Origin: Prosthecobacter gellanilyticus | GTDB taxonomy: Bacteria > Verrucomicrobiota > Verrucomicrobiia > Verrucomicrobiales > Verrucomicrobiaceae | Length of the DNA: 64,000 nucleotides | Reading direction: 5' to 3' | Assembly: GCF_007992435.1 (NCBI RefSeq) | Contig: NZ_BKAG01000005.1 | Coordinates: forward strand, 158,904-222,903 | Shown here: positions 27,351 to 36,985 of the stretch, piece after piece | Numbering within the stretch: position 1 is the stretch's first letter | How the letters are laid out: each line of letters opens with the position of its first letter | Notes under the pieces: model-generated | Told to the model about the DNA's origin: nothing | Databases searched by the model: none | The model's input: only the letters and a program-made list of their open reading frames with translations | Program-made: the position numbers and the translations under genes

Positions 27351-28004
27351 TCAAGCCACGTCTTGAAGGCCGTATTTCTCGATGACCTCCTTCGGCACAC
27401 CCGGATACGGTCCTCCCATGGACACATTGCCCACATAGCCCAGGTGTTTCCACGTGCTGCTGTGCGTGTAGTAACCACCGAGAGAGAGCTGGCGGAAGAG
27501 CGCAAAGAAGGCTGCTCCCACACGATGCTCCGGCTTGGCCTTCGCGGCATCACAGATGTCGTCGGCGATGCCACCCTGCTGCTCCGCGCTCAGCTCATCA
27601 AAACGCTTCTCGTGGCGGCGGAAGCTTTCCGTGTTCAGCCAGGCCAGGCCACCTCGCACGATCTGCCCGTCCTCGCGCTGCTCCTCGTAGGGAGCGCTGA
27701 TCCATTCATTGATGAATTCCGGCACACCCACTTCACTCGCAGCGGGACCATTCGCATCCTTCGGCAAAATGAGATCCGCCAGCGCCGTGGTCGTTTTCAG
27801 TTCCTCCGGCGTCATCACCTTGTCCCACGGGCCTGAGAGCGGCTTCGTGTAGTCCGGATCATGCATGGTGAACCGGTTCACGTAGGCGGGCGGCGCAGGC
27901 TCCGTCTCATTCGGCGCGGCTCCCAGAGCCAGCGGCGCGGCCACCGTGCCCGTCAGCCATTTGAGGGCATGACGGCGTGAGAGAGCGGAGGAGTCTTCGG
28001 GCAT
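27351..28004 (-). CDS. gluconate 2-dehydrogenase subunit 3 family protein
   Basis: A 217-residue protein with a Tat-like signal (SRRHALKWLTGTVAAPLALG, residues 9-28). The remainder has the pattern of gluconate 2-dehydrogenase subunit 3: MTPEELKTTTALADLILPKDANGPAASEVGVPEFINEW, LAWLNTESFRRHEKRFDELSAEQQ, FFALFRQLSLGGYYTHSSTWKHLGYVG. In the known complex this small subunit escorts a GMC-type flavoprotein through the Tat route and works with a haem c subunit in the periplasm. No GMC oxidoreductase lies next to it here, so the partner must be encoded elsewhere. Divergent from the serine hydrolase gene at 28082, with 77 bp of purine-rich sequence between. Confidence 0.87.
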   Translation of the reverse strand: MPEDSSALSRRHALKWLTGTVAAPLALGAAPNETEPAPPAYVNRFTMHDPDYTKPLSGPWDKVMTPEELKTTTALADLILPKDANGPAASEVGVPEFINEWISAPYEEQREDGQIVRGGLAWLNTESFRRHEKRFDELSAEQQGGIADDICDAAKAKPEHRVGAAFFALFRQLSLGGYYTHSSTWKHLGYVGNVSMGGPYPGVPKEVIEKYGLQDVA

Positions 28005-28081
28005 GAGGCGTGTTTAACGAAAGACAGAAAGGACGGAAAGGACAAAAAGGAGTGATAAGCTAACGTTTTGACCTGACCACC

Positions 28082-29305
28082 ATGCTCCGCCACCTCCTGC
28101 TCTGCCTTCCGCTGTCGCTCGCCGCCGCTGATTCCACCTACTTCCCGCCTCCAGACGCTGACGGCGGCTGGCGTGAGGCGAAGAACGAGAAGGACATGCG
28201 CCAGAACGCGGGCATGGATCTCTCCAAACTGGAGCCTGCCTACGGCGTCACAGAAAAGTCGACGGCGAATGGCGGGCTCGTTGTCGTGAGAAAGGGCTGG
28301 CTGGTGTATGAGAAGTACTTTGGCAAAGCCAGCCGCGACGCGAACCCGGACATGGCTTCCACCGGCAAAGGCTTTTGCAGCATCGCCTGCGGCATCATGC
28401 TGAATGAGTTCAAGGACAAGATCCCCGAAGGCCTCGACACCAAGGTCTTCACGGAAAAATATCTGCCGCAGGCCCTGCCGCTGGATGATCCGCGCAAGGC
28501 GAACATCACGCTCGGCCAGCTTCTCAGCATGACGGGTGGCTATTGGGGTGAGGGGCAGACCCCGAGCGGCATTGTGAAGGGCCAGACGAAGATTCTCCAA
28601 CCCGTGAAAGGCCAGGACGTGCGCGAGATTGATGAATCCTCCCTGCGCGTGCCGCTGTGGTGTGATCCAGGTGCGGGTTATTCGTATTCATCGCCCTCAC
28701 CGCACATCGCCAGCATCGTGCTGCGCAATGTCAGCGGCATGGAGTTGAAGGACTACATTGATGAGCGCCTCGCGAAGCCGCAGGGCTGGGGTGCGTGGAA
28801 CTACTGCCTCTATCGCGGTGATGTGGTCATGAAGCACGCGAACGGCGCTGGCAGCACCGCGCTGCATGCCACGGACGTCATGCGCTTCGGTTATTGCCTC
28901 GCACAAAACGGTCGCTGGAAGGACCAGCAGCTTGTGCCGGCGGAGTACCTCAAAAAATGCCAGTCCTGGCTGCCCTACAATCCGCACTGCCCGTTCAGCC
29001 TGCAGTGGGAGCATAATGCGGATGGCCACGTGGCTGGCGCACCGAAGGATGCCTTTTGGAAAAGCGGCGCAGGCGGCTTCTGCCTCTATGTCGTGCCATC
29101 ACTCGATCTCGTGATTTACAAGCTCGGCGGCAAGGACGGCCAGTATGATGAGAAGCTCACCCGCATCCCGCAGCCAGCACCCACCAGCGACCGCGCAAAC
29201 TGGCAGCCCATCCCCGGCGCCTCCTTCAGCGAGGGCAGCATGCAGGGAAACAACGGACTCTGGCGCGTGCTCGAGATCGTCTGCGCTTCTGTGCGCATCG
29301 AGTAG
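28082..29305 (+). CDS. exported beta-lactamase-family serine hydrolase
   Basis: A 407-residue protein starting MLRHLLLCLPLSLAAAD (signal peptide). It has the class C beta-lactamase/penicillin-binding-like layout: Ser93-Thr-Gly-Lys96 as the catalytic SxxK (MASTGKGFCS), YSYSS at about 194-198 in the position of the YxN/YxS motif, and KSGAGG late in the chain in place of KTG/HTG. The sequence GGLVVVRKGWLVYEKYFGKA before the active site and ITLGQLLSMTGG after it are typical of this esterase/peptidase family. Likely a periplasmic D-amino-acid peptidase or esterase; resistance to beta-lactams should not be assumed. The ATG is preceded by GACCACC. It ends before a hairpin at 29340 and converges with the Verru_Chthon gene. 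Confidence 0.86.
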   Translation: MLRHLLLCLPLSLAAADSTYFPPPDADGGWREAKNEKDMRQNAGMDLSKLEPAYGVTEKSTANGGLVVVRKGWLVYEKYFGKASRDANPDMASTGKGFCSIACGIMLNEFKDKIPEGLDTKVFTEKYLPQALPLDDPRKANITLGQLLSMTGGYWGEGQTPSGIVKGQTKILQPVKGQDVREIDESSLRVPLWCDPGAGYSYSSPSPHIASIVLRNVSGMELKDYIDERLAKPQGWGAWNYCLYRGDVVMKHANGAGSTALHATDVMRFGYCLAQNGRWKDQQLVPAEYLKKCQSWLPYNPHCPFSLQWEHNADGHVAGAPKDAFWKSGAGGFCLYVVPSLDLVIYKLGGKDGQYDEKLTRIPQPAPTSDRANWQPIPGASFSEGSMQGNNGLWRVLEIVCASVRIE

Positions 29306-29339
29306 TCGATATAATATTATCCTTTTCGTTAGGTCGTGT

Positions 29340-29371
29340 GCTTCAGCGTGCCTTCATTGACACGCTGAAGC
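29340..29371. terminator. probable bidirectional terminator hairpin between convergent genes
   Basis: GCTTCAGCGTG at 29340-29350 pairs exactly with CACGCTGAAGC at 29361-29371 around a 10-nt loop. It lies between the stops of the serine hydrolase (29305) and the Verru_Chthon gene (29400). No long T-run follows, so the terminator role rests on position and stem strength. Confidence 0.55.
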
Positions 29372-29399
29372 GTGAACAACGTACACCTGGGCACAAGTC

Positions 29400-32300
29400 T
29401 CACGGCTCCACGATCCACTCGTAGAACAGATCGAGCGGCTTCGCCGGAGCCGGAGCGCTGGTGAGGTCTGCGGGCAGATACTCAGGCAGGTCTGGATTCT
29501 TCGGATCCAGATAGCGGCGGATCAGACGTGTGCCCTGCGTGCGTGCGGTGACCTGATCCTCTGCGGGATCAAACACTTCAGGATTCGTATGGCGGACCTT
29601 CTTCAAGGTCTCGACCACGAAATGCACGCGATACACGTTCGAGCGCGTGGTGAGTCGTGAGTAGAGATGCGCATACGGGCGCTCCTTGGTGTTGTCACCG
29701 GTGAGGCGATGATGGGACCAGAAAGTCTGCAGCGCGGTGAGGTTGGCACTCACACCTTCGGGCACCAGCGGATACTCACAGATCTGTCCTGGCGTGAGGA
29801 AGGACTTCTCCTTATCAAAGACCTCCTTTTGCCATAGCCTCAGCGTGCCTGCGGCATCCAGGTAGTGGCGGAAGCCGCTCACACCGCCATCGGCATCGGG
29901 TGTCTTGTAGGTGCCCGCGGCACTGTCTGGAATGGCCATCAGTGTCTCGGCCTTCATCATCGCATGCAGCGCCGTGGCGCGATGGATGTGGGTGAAGGGC
30001 AGGATGTGATGGTTGAGATTGATCTTGCCGGAGGTTTCAAAAGGATGGCTCACCGGCTCAGGCTCGATCACCGGGCTCCAGAAGAGGTCCAGCATTAGAT
30101 GATCCGGGGGATTCGTGGCTCCATAGTGACCTGGCTGCGGACGGAAGAGCAGCGTCTGCCAGGGCACATGCGCGCGCACACCGGTCGGCAGGCTGCCAAA
30201 GGCCACGGGAGATGGAATCATACGCTGCGCGGAGAATCCGGCACCTGTCACCGGCGGCACCGTGTGACCTGTCTGGCTGAAGGCATCTGGATCGAAGTAA
30301 GGCACGCTGTTGGAGTTGCCGGGATTCAGCGTGGCCGCCCAGTTGCCGTCATCCGGACGCGCGGTGTAGGCACCATCGGGGCAGTTGCCCACACCATTGT
30401 CGAAGTCGCCCGTGACGTCGGGCCAGGCAGGTCCGCGAGACATGTTGTCGAGACGCAGCAGATTGCTGGCATCGCGGGGAGAGAGCAGGCTCCAGCCAAG
30501 GCCCGTGAAGGTATTCACCAACTGCCCGGCGCTGTGAGTGAAGTCAGGCTGCAGCTCGGCGGGCACCAGGAGATTGGAGATGAAATGCCCCGTCAGCGGC
30601 GGGTTTGGCATCACTCCCTGCGGGAACAGCAGCGGATCACGCAGCGAATGCGCATGGCGGCGCAGGCCCCATTTCGGATGCGCCACAAAGAGCGGCCGCA
30701 CAGCGCTGCCATCCCGGCTCTGCAACCAGCGTCGAGCGCTCAGCAGGCGATAGTCGGCATGCACGGGAATGAGCGACTGCACGATGTCCTCCGGCATGAG
30801 CAGGGACTGCGTGCCGAGGCTCGCCTTATACTGACGTGCGGAGAGTGAATACGCATCCGCAGTGACACTCGGCAGGCGGGAAAGCCTGAGCTCCGCCTGA
30901 TCTGCATCCGGTGCCACCACGATGTCCGGCAGGCGGATCGGGATGATGTGCAGCAAATCTGCGGCGCTGCTGGAAACGGCCGCGGCACTGCTCGGGCTGT
31001 CATACACACAGAGCTTCAGTTCCAGGCTCTGATCCGTGCCGGCTCCTTCAAAGCTCAGATTCGGCGGCTCCAGTTCCGGCGCTGGAGATGCCGCTGGCAA
31101 AACCACGGTGCCGAGTGAGAGCGCGCCCTTGCTCAGCGCGCGGGCACCCAGCGTGCCACCCCAGCCGCGCCATTTGGCGGGGACATCATCGATTGCTTCC
31201 ATCACCGTTGGTGTTTGTTTGGCGCGGACCAGCGGTTTGCCATTCACTCGCATCGCAGGGAAGGCAGCCTTCGCATCCGGCTTCGTATCGGGAGCACCGC
31301 CCACAAGCGCGATGCTGGTGAAGGGACGATAGTCTGTCCATCCCTGCGTGGGCAGGAACCCTTCGACGATGAAGCCTGCCTCATACTCACGATCTCCGGG
31401 CTGTTGCATGGTTGCCAGACCATCGGGCGTGGGATCGCCACGGATGGCCAGCCTGCCTTCGCTATCGAGATAGGCTTCGGCGCGACAGATGATCACCAGC
31501 GCCACCTCGCTCACCGTCATCACTCGTCCAGGACCGCGAGCGTGATCACTCAGTGCCATGTTTTGACCCGTGACTCGATTCTGCAAAGGCGAGACCTGAC
31601 CGAAGCCGTGATACTCCTGGCCCGGGCCGGGACAGAGGATGGAGAACTGTGTGTTAGGCTGGAGCTGGCCATCGGCGAAGTTCGTGCTGCGCACGTAGTC
31701 CATCATCGAGATCAGGATGGAGTCGCGGTCTCCTGTGATGGGATCCGCGCCATACTTGGCAGCAAAGGTGTTGTTGCCACCGCCCACAAATCCGGGCACC
31801 GGCTTGTCTGTGAGGTAGCGCAGATAGTTGAGCAGCTTTTTGTTCTGCCCGCCCGAGTGGATGTCCATGTCCATGGCCCCGTTTCCTGGCTCCGCGCGCT
31901 GGACGATGTAGCGCTGGTTCTTCAGCGTGCTGGCCAGCACGGCCACGCTGTCATAGGCGGTGTATTTCTTGAACTCGTTCTCGCCTTCAGGAGTGGCTCC
32001 GGGAGAGGGCGTGTTTTGATGCACCGGCCAGAGCGTGATGCGCGGCGTGCCGTAGAGCGTGGTCTCGGGCGCGGCACTGTGGGCTGTGAGGAAGCCACCG
32101 GCCTGCCGCAGGCGTGTGACCCTCGCAGGCTGGCTGGCGAAGAGAGGCTGCTGCCAGCGCTTCGCGGGCGCGTCATTCGATGGCGGCGCACTGTCAAAGA
32201 TCATCTCATTCACTTCTGAATAGCGCTGACGGCGCGTGCGTGGTTGCAGCACGGCGCTGTTGTTCGTCAGCAGGGTGGGAGCCACCATGCCACCTTCAGA

Positions 32301-33350
32301 GGTGCCTGCGTCCTGCTCGGAGATCCAGAGCCTGCCGAGGTGCCAGAGGTTCTCCACGTTCTCCTGGCTCATGGATCTCATCAGCGAGTCAAACCCCTTC
32401 GGATGAAAGCGCTCTCCGGCTAACAAAAAGCTGCTCAAGCATACGCCTGCCGGATGTCCAGGCTGGCGATGGTACTCCAGCCGGGTCGGCTGGTTCAGCG
32501 CGAGCTGTCGGTCCTGCGGTGTGTCCACACGTGGCGTGTCCCAGAAGACGCCTTCGGAGGCTGTGTTCACGTTGATCTTGCAGCTCTCGTCATCCACCCA
32601 GTAGGCAAACCTCGCCACGATCGGGTTTTTCGCCGTGGGTTTCACCGGTTCAGGATCACCTCCAGGTGTGCTTGACGGACGTGTGGCGATGAAGCGCCGT
32701 TCCGCATTCAGGGTGCCGAGCGTGCCATCCTGCAGCATATAGATCCAGCGCACGGGCATGGGCAGGCGCATCTCATCGGGTTTCTCAAGGCTGTCCACCG
32801 TGCCTGCGGGCGCGGCGGCGGTGGTATAACTAAAACCTTCGACAGGTTTTCCTCCGGTCTCACTCATCGCGCGCGGGTCGATGATGGGAAAGTGCAGCCC
32901 GTCAATCCGTGGCTCCGGTGCGTTGAGATCCACAAACTCACTGCCGCGTGTGCTCCAGTCCACAGGCGGTGCATCCGCGGCGAGCTCAGCCTCCGTGTCT
33001 GCCGTCAGGCTGGAGGCGGAGTAGAGCTTGTAGATGGTCTGCAGATCACCCGTGGCGCGATGCACGCGGATGGCGCCGGGCTGGCTGGTCCAGACTTTGG
33101 AAGTCGTGGCATTGGCCGCAGGCTCGATCGCCTGGCGGAGCTGGGCCACCGCCATCGCCACCGTGCTGCTGGCCATGCGGCGTGCGCGCGCGACTTCAGC
33201 GGCGGAGTTCGTCGTCCGGCTCTCCGAGGTGGTCGTGTTCAGCAGCGCCACCAGAGTGATCATCATCAGCGCCAGGAACGCGAGCACCAGCACCAGTGCG
33301 AAAGCGCGCTGGCGAGGACGTGAAGAGAGTCTGGAGAGATGTCGTGTCAC
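29400..33350 (-). CDS. Verru_Chthon cassette protein A (pilin-like N-terminus)
   Basis: A 1316-residue protein. The N-terminus (basic residues, then FALVLVLAFLALMMITLVALLN, then TTTSESRTT) is a type IV pilin/GspK-like signal anchor without the usual Glu5. The body matches Verru_Chthon cassette protein A (TIGR02600 type), a very large family known only from Verrucomicrobiota: FAYWVDDESCKINVNTASEG, SMMDYVRSTNF, FEGAGTD, FETSGKINLNHHILPFTHIHRATALHAMMKAE. The start is a GTG at 33348-33350 whose sequence overlaps the preceding gene's TGA (GTGA at 33347-33350), implying coupled translation with the 1204-residue Ig-like protein. Cassette partners B, C and D (small pilin-like proteins) are not in the window. 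It may form part of a pseudopilin-like export or surface apparatus; this is inference. Confidence 0.9.
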   Translation of the reverse strand: MTRHLSRLSSRPRQRAFALVLVLAFLALMMITLVALLNTTTSESRTTNSAAEVARARRMASSTVAMAVAQLRQAIEPAANATTSKVWTSQPGAIRVHRATGDLQTIYKLYSASSLTADTEAELAADAPPVDWSTRGSEFVDLNAPEPRIDGLHFPIIDPRAMSETGGKPVEGFSYTTAAAPAGTVDSLEKPDEMRLPMPVRWIYMLQDGTLGTLNAERRFIATRPSSTPGGDPEPVKPTAKNPIVARFAYWVDDESCKINVNTASEGVFWDTPRVDTPQDRQLALNQPTRLEYHRQPGHPAGVCLSSFLLAGERFHPKGFDSLMRSMSQENVENLWHLGRLWISEQDAGTSEGGMVAPTLLTNNSAVLQPRTRRQRYSEVNEMIFDSAPPSNDAPAKRWQQPLFASQPARVTRLRQAGGFLTAHSAAPETTLYGTPRITLWPVHQNTPSPGATPEGENEFKKYTAYDSVAVLASTLKNQRYIVQRAEPGNGAMDMDIHSGGQNKKLLNYLRYLTDKPVPGFVGGGNNTFAAKYGADPITGDRDSILISMMDYVRSTNFADGQLQPNTQFSILCPGPGQEYHGFGQVSPLQNRVTGQNMALSDHARGPGRVMTVSEVALVIICRAEAYLDSEGRLAIRGDPTPDGLATMQQPGDREYEAGFIVEGFLPTQGWTDYRPFTSIALVGGAPDTKPDAKAAFPAMRVNGKPLVRAKQTPTVMEAIDDVPAKWRGWGGTLGARALSKGALSLGTVVLPAASPAPELEPPNLSFEGAGTDQSLELKLCVYDSPSSAAAVSSSAADLLHIIPIRLPDIVVAPDADQAELRLSRLPSVTADAYSLSARQYKASLGTQSLLMPEDIVQSLIPVHADYRLLSARRWLQSRDGSAVRPLFVAHPKWGLRRHAHSLRDPLLFPQGVMPNPPLTGHFISNLLVPAELQPDFTHSAGQLVNTFTGLGWSLLSPRDASNLLRLDNMSRGPAWPDVTGDFDNGVGNCPDGAYTARPDDGNWAATLNPGNSNSVPYFDPDAFSQTGHTVPPVTGAGFSAQRMIPSPVAFGSLPTGVRAHVPWQTLLFRPQPGHYGATNPPDHLMLDLFWSPVIEPEPVSHPFETSGKINLNHHILPFTHIHRATALHAMMKAETLMAIPDSAAGTYKTPDADGGVSGFRHYLDAAGTLRLWQKEVFDKEKSFLTPGQICEYPLVPEGVSANLTALQTFWSHHRLTGDNTKERPYAHLYSRLTTRSNVYRVHFVVETLKKVRHTNPEVFDPAEDQVTARTQGTRLIRRYLDPKNPDLPEYLPADLTSAPAPAKPLDLFYEWIVEP

Positions 33351-36300
33351 TGTTGCTGGATGGAGATCCCGCCCGAGAGGGTGAGAGCGCTGACCTTCTG
33401 GCCAGAGGGTGGGATCTGCGGCAGCAGGAAGTAACCTGCGGCCTTGAGGCTGCCGTCCGCACCGCGAACGATCTGGCCCAGGAATGGAACATCTTTGCGC
33501 ACCAGCGGAGGTGTGGTGTTCTCCGTGAGGGTGAACTTGCCGCTCACTGCGCCGGTGACGGCATTGATAGTTAGGCTGACCCTGTTCGGATTGCTGGAGA
33601 AGGCCACCTTGTTGTCATGAGTGTAGGTGAAGCCCACATTCGGCTCGGTGTCGGAGTCCGCCAGACCACCATCCGTGAAAAGAAGCTGCGCGGCACCTTC
33701 CTCAGGCAGGCCGAGCACAATGCCACCCTTCGCCGCTGCGGCGAGGTAGCCACCTTCCAGATCTAGCGCGACTGGCGCGGTAAAAGTAGCCGCGTAGACC
33801 TTGCCGGTCGTTGCTGGCTTGGACCAGGTCACAGCACCTTCCACGAGATTGCCCAGGAACCCTCCGTCGGCGTCTTCACTGATGGCGAAGTCACCGAGCA
33901 GCGTGCCTTTGCCCGCATAAAGCAGCGCATGCACGCCTACCTGGCCTTGCGGTCCCATCACATCGGAGCTGGTGATCTTCTGCCCGTCCGCCGTCATCCC
34001 TGCCACGGTCACCGCACCGGCAAGGCTGACGGTGAAGGTCGCATAGCCATGGCCCTGAGGAATGCCAGCCACGCCATCATCGACTTCGCTCGCCAGCTTC
34101 ATGGAGAGGCTGTAGTAACCGTCACGCGTGCTGGCAGGCTTGTTCACCGCGTGCCAGGTGGAGCGCCAGCCATTCACCTCGGCGGCTCCATGAGTGCCGT
34201 CGACCAGGTCATTGCTCAGGTCCAATTCCAGGGCACCACCAGGGAAGTTGGTGATCTTGACATGAGGAGCCGCAGCGGCCAGGAACCCGGCGGTAGTGGT
34301 GGTCTTCGCTCCGGTGGTGAGCTTGAATGAGAAGGTTCCATTCGTCGTGGTAACGAGGGAGAACTTGCTGCCAAGTCCGGTATTGGCTGCCGTGTTCCGG
34401 TCGATGATGCCACTGAAGGTGCCGACAAGATTCGAAGGCAGCGCTTTGACCACCAGAGGAGCTGTGACGATGCTGCTCGTGCCGCCGTCATTCGTGGCCC
34501 GCACCTGCACATTGAAGACACCGCTGACAGAGGCATTGCCGCTGATTTCACAGGTGGTGATGAAGGTGACGGTGTCCGTGACCGACTTGTAGGTTAGACC
34601 TTTGGGCAGCCCAACGAGCGTGAAGGTTTTGGGATAGTTGTACCCCGTCAGCGTGGCATTGTAACCCGCACCGATGGTGGCGTTGGGGAAGGTGATGGGA
34701 TTCACCACAGGCCGAACAAGATTCGTCGTCGAAACGAGGGTGAACGCCTTGGTCACGCTGAAGTTATTGGCATCCGTGATGCGCACGGTGAAGGCGGAGT
34801 TCACGGCTGCCGTCGGCACTCCGGAGATCAGGCCTGCGGCATCGATGCTCAAACCCGCTGGAAGGCTGCCAGATAGTCTCGCCCACGCATAAGCAGGCGT
34901 TCCTCCGCTGCCGGTGAGGGCGAACGAGTAAGGAATGTTTGTGACGGCACCCGGCAGGCTGGTGGGGGTGGTGACAACCAGGTTGAAGAAGGAGACAGTC
35001 ATCTCCTTCGTGGCGGTGAACTGGTTCGCATCCGTGATCTGCACGGTGAAGGTCCGGGTACCTGCGGCCGCCGGGGATACTAACCCGCTGAGCACGCCTA
35101 CATTGCTGAAGGTCAACCCCGCAGGCAGGGTGCCATTGATGACGGTCCAGGTGAAAGGTCCCGTGCCGCCCGTGGCGGCGAAGTCCACTTCATACGGCAC
35201 ATTCACAAGGCTGCCCGGCAGCGGTGAGGCCGTGGTGATGATGAACGGATTCACGTTCAACTGCAAGGCCTTCGTGGACGTCAGGTTGTTGGCATCGGTG
35301 ATCTGCACGGTGAATGCGGCATTGACGGCAGCGGAAGGCAGGCCGCTGATCTGACCGGTGCTAGTGTTGAAGGTCAGGCCCGCTGGCAGGCTGCCGGAGG
35401 TCAACTCCCAGACATAAGGAGCGACGCCACCGGCAGCGATGATGCTGGCCGAGTAGCTCACGCCGACACGTGCATTGGCGAGAGCATTCGTTGTTATGCC
35501 GAGCGGAAGTGGAGCGAGCGGATCACCATGCACGCCCGAGGCTGTCCAGTCGATCCGCATCGCGGCATCGGCGGGCAGTTCGGCAAGCGGCAGAACTGTG
35601 CGCGCGGTCACGAGGGCAGAGCCGTCACTCTGCAGCACACGGCTGTGTTCGATGGTCGTTGAGACCGTGCTGTTGTCAGTCCAGGTGCCGCCTCCATTGA
35701 TGGAGAGCTGGGCTTTGAAAACGGTGTCGGCATGGTTGGCTGGAGCACCATTGGTGCGGTAGCGGATGGCCAGGTGAGGCACGCCGCTCACATCCACGCG
35801 CAGCACCTGCGGGCTCCAGCGCACTGGATCGTTGGAGTAGACATCACCGCTGAAGGCATACTCGCCGGCATTGTTGAGGCCATCATTGTCAGAGTCCACG
35901 GTCTTCGCGGAGATGGCATCGTTGTTGTAGTCGTCTTGAGTGCCGAGGAGTGAGTTCACGTGATTGAACATCGCCTCGCGCCAGGCCGTGTAGTTCTGCG
36001 GTGCGAAGAGCGCGATGACGAGGATGTCCTGCCCTGGAAAGGTGAGAGGCAGAGAGGCGCCGGTGGAGGAAGCGCCATTGTAGTACCAGCCGGTGGGTAT
36101 CCAGCCGCTTTCAGCATCGGCGAGGAGGTTCAGCTCTTCCCCTTGATAGAAGAAGCGTCCGTCCGCTGTCGGAGGCAAATTTTTGTCAATGCTGCCCACG
36201 CGGCCAAAGCGTGTGACGGGGCGGCTGCGGGTGCTGAGCAGGAAGCCGAGCTCCTGCACGAAGGGGGCGCCAATAACGGCATCAATCTGCGCCTGCCAGA

Positions 36301-36961
36301 GCGGCATGGAGGCGGCGGGAGAGGTGAAGACGATCTTGAAGTCACGCACATTCCGGCCGGTGAGGTCCCATTGGAAGGCGGAGACGAGGCGCTCGCTGAA
36401 GCCGCCTGTTTGCGGATCGTCCAGGCCTTTGAAATTCGGCGCCAGCTCAAATGTCATGGGGCCGGTGGGCGTGGTGCCGATGTAGAGCAGGCGGATGTTG
36501 TTCACGTCCATGCGTGTGCCGCCGGTTTGTGTCTGAAAGATGACATTGGTCACCGCTCCCACGCTGGTGGCGGGTGGCGTGTACTTCACCTCGAAGGCGG
36601 TCGGTGCCGCGAAGCTGTAAATGGCACCGGAGGAGGTGACAAAGCTGCTAGTTGTGGCTGTCTCCTTGAGGAAGATGCGGGTTTTGGCTGTGACGCTGCT
36701 CAGATTGCCAAGATCATCCTCACCCAGGCCGTCGAGCAGCGCGACCGGGTTGTCGTAGTTGTGGTTGGTGGTTTTGCCAGGTTCGTTCTTGAACAGGTCC
36801 CAGTAGGCAAAGTCGGAGGCCGCTTCGCCACGAAGACCGGGAATAATAAAGCTGCCGCTCTGGGCGTGTGAAACGCCCAGAGCGGCAGTGTAACCGAGGA
36901 TGAACAGCCAGCACCGGCAGCGCGCCAGAGTGACTCCGAGGAGCTTGAGTGAGGTCGTCAT
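33347..36961 (-). CDS. giant exported protein with He_PIG Ig-like repeats and shared C-terminal domain
   Basis: A 1204-residue protein with an N-terminal signal (CWLFILGYTAALGVSHA, cleaved near residue 33). Residues about 35-330 are an unrecognised beta-rich region (GSFIIPGLRGEAASDFAYWDLF). About 345-365 has a calcium-type DSDNDGLNNAGEYAF motif. Residues about 490-740 hold three putative-Ig (He_PIG) repeats with the typical GTLPAGL-F-G-L-G-P...FTVQITDAN pattern, followed by a divergent fourth repeat. Residues about 844-1204 form a C-terminal domain shared with the upstream 1624-residue protein: GTHGAAEVNGWRSTW, TADGQKITSSDV, TINAVTGAVSGKFTLTE, GYFLLPQ. It begins 24 bp after that gene and overlaps the Verru_Chthon A start, so the three form one operon. 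Likely a cell-surface or fibre protein; no enzymatic motif is seen. Confidence 0.83.
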   Translation of the reverse strand: MTTSLKLLGVTLARCRCWLFILGYTAALGVSHAQSGSFIIPGLRGEAASDFAYWDLFKNEPGKTTNHNYDNPVALLDGLGEDDLGNLSSVTAKTRIFLKETATTSSFVTSSGAIYSFAAPTAFEVKYTPPATSVGAVTNVIFQTQTGGTRMDVNNIRLLYIGTTPTGPMTFELAPNFKGLDDPQTGGFSERLVSAFQWDLTGRNVRDFKIVFTSPAASMPLWQAQIDAVIGAPFVQELGFLLSTRSRPVTRFGRVGSIDKNLPPTADGRFFYQGEELNLLADAESGWIPTGWYYNGASSTGASLPLTFPGQDILVIALFAPQNYTAWREAMFNHVNSLLGTQDDYNNDAISAKTVDSDNDGLNNAGEYAFSGDVYSNDPVRWSPQVLRVDVSGVPHLAIRYRTNGAPANHADTVFKAQLSINGGGTWTDNSTVSTTIEHSRVLQSDGSALVTARTVLPLAELPADAAMRIDWTASGVHGDPLAPLPLGITTNALANARVGVSYSASIIAAGGVAPYVWELTSGSLPAGLTFNTSTGQISGLPSAAVNAAFTVQITDANNLTSTKALQLNVNPFIITTASPLPGSLVNVPYEVDFAATGGTGPFTWTVINGTLPAGLTFSNVGVLSGLVSPAAAGTRTFTVQITDANQFTATKEMTVSFFNLVVTTPTSLPGAVTNIPYSFALTGSGGTPAYAWARLSGSLPAGLSIDAAGLISGVPTAAVNSAFTVRITDANNFSVTKAFTLVSTTNLVRPVVNPITFPNATIGAGYNATLTGYNYPKTFTLVGLPKGLTYKSVTDTVTFITTCEISGNASVSGVFNVQVRATNDGGTSSIVTAPLVVKALPSNLVGTFSGIIDRNTAANTGLGSKFSLVTTTNGTFSFKLTTGAKTTTTAGFLAAAAPHVKITNFPGGALELDLSNDLVDGTHGAAEVNGWRSTWHAVNKPASTRDGYYSLSMKLASEVDDGVAGIPQGHGYATFTVSLAGAVTVAGMTADGQKITSSDVMGPQGQVGVHALLYAGKGTLLGDFAISEDADGGFLGNLVEGAVTWSKPATTGKVYAATFTAPVALDLEGGYLAAAAKGGIVLGLPEEGAAQLLFTDGGLADSDTEPNVGFTYTHDNKVAFSSNPNRVSLTINAVTGAVSGKFTLTENTTPPLVRKDVPFLGQIVRGADGSLKAAGYFLLPQIPPSGQKVSALTLSGGISIQQQ

Positions 36962-36985
36962 CAGATCGGTCAGTCGAAGAGTTGG

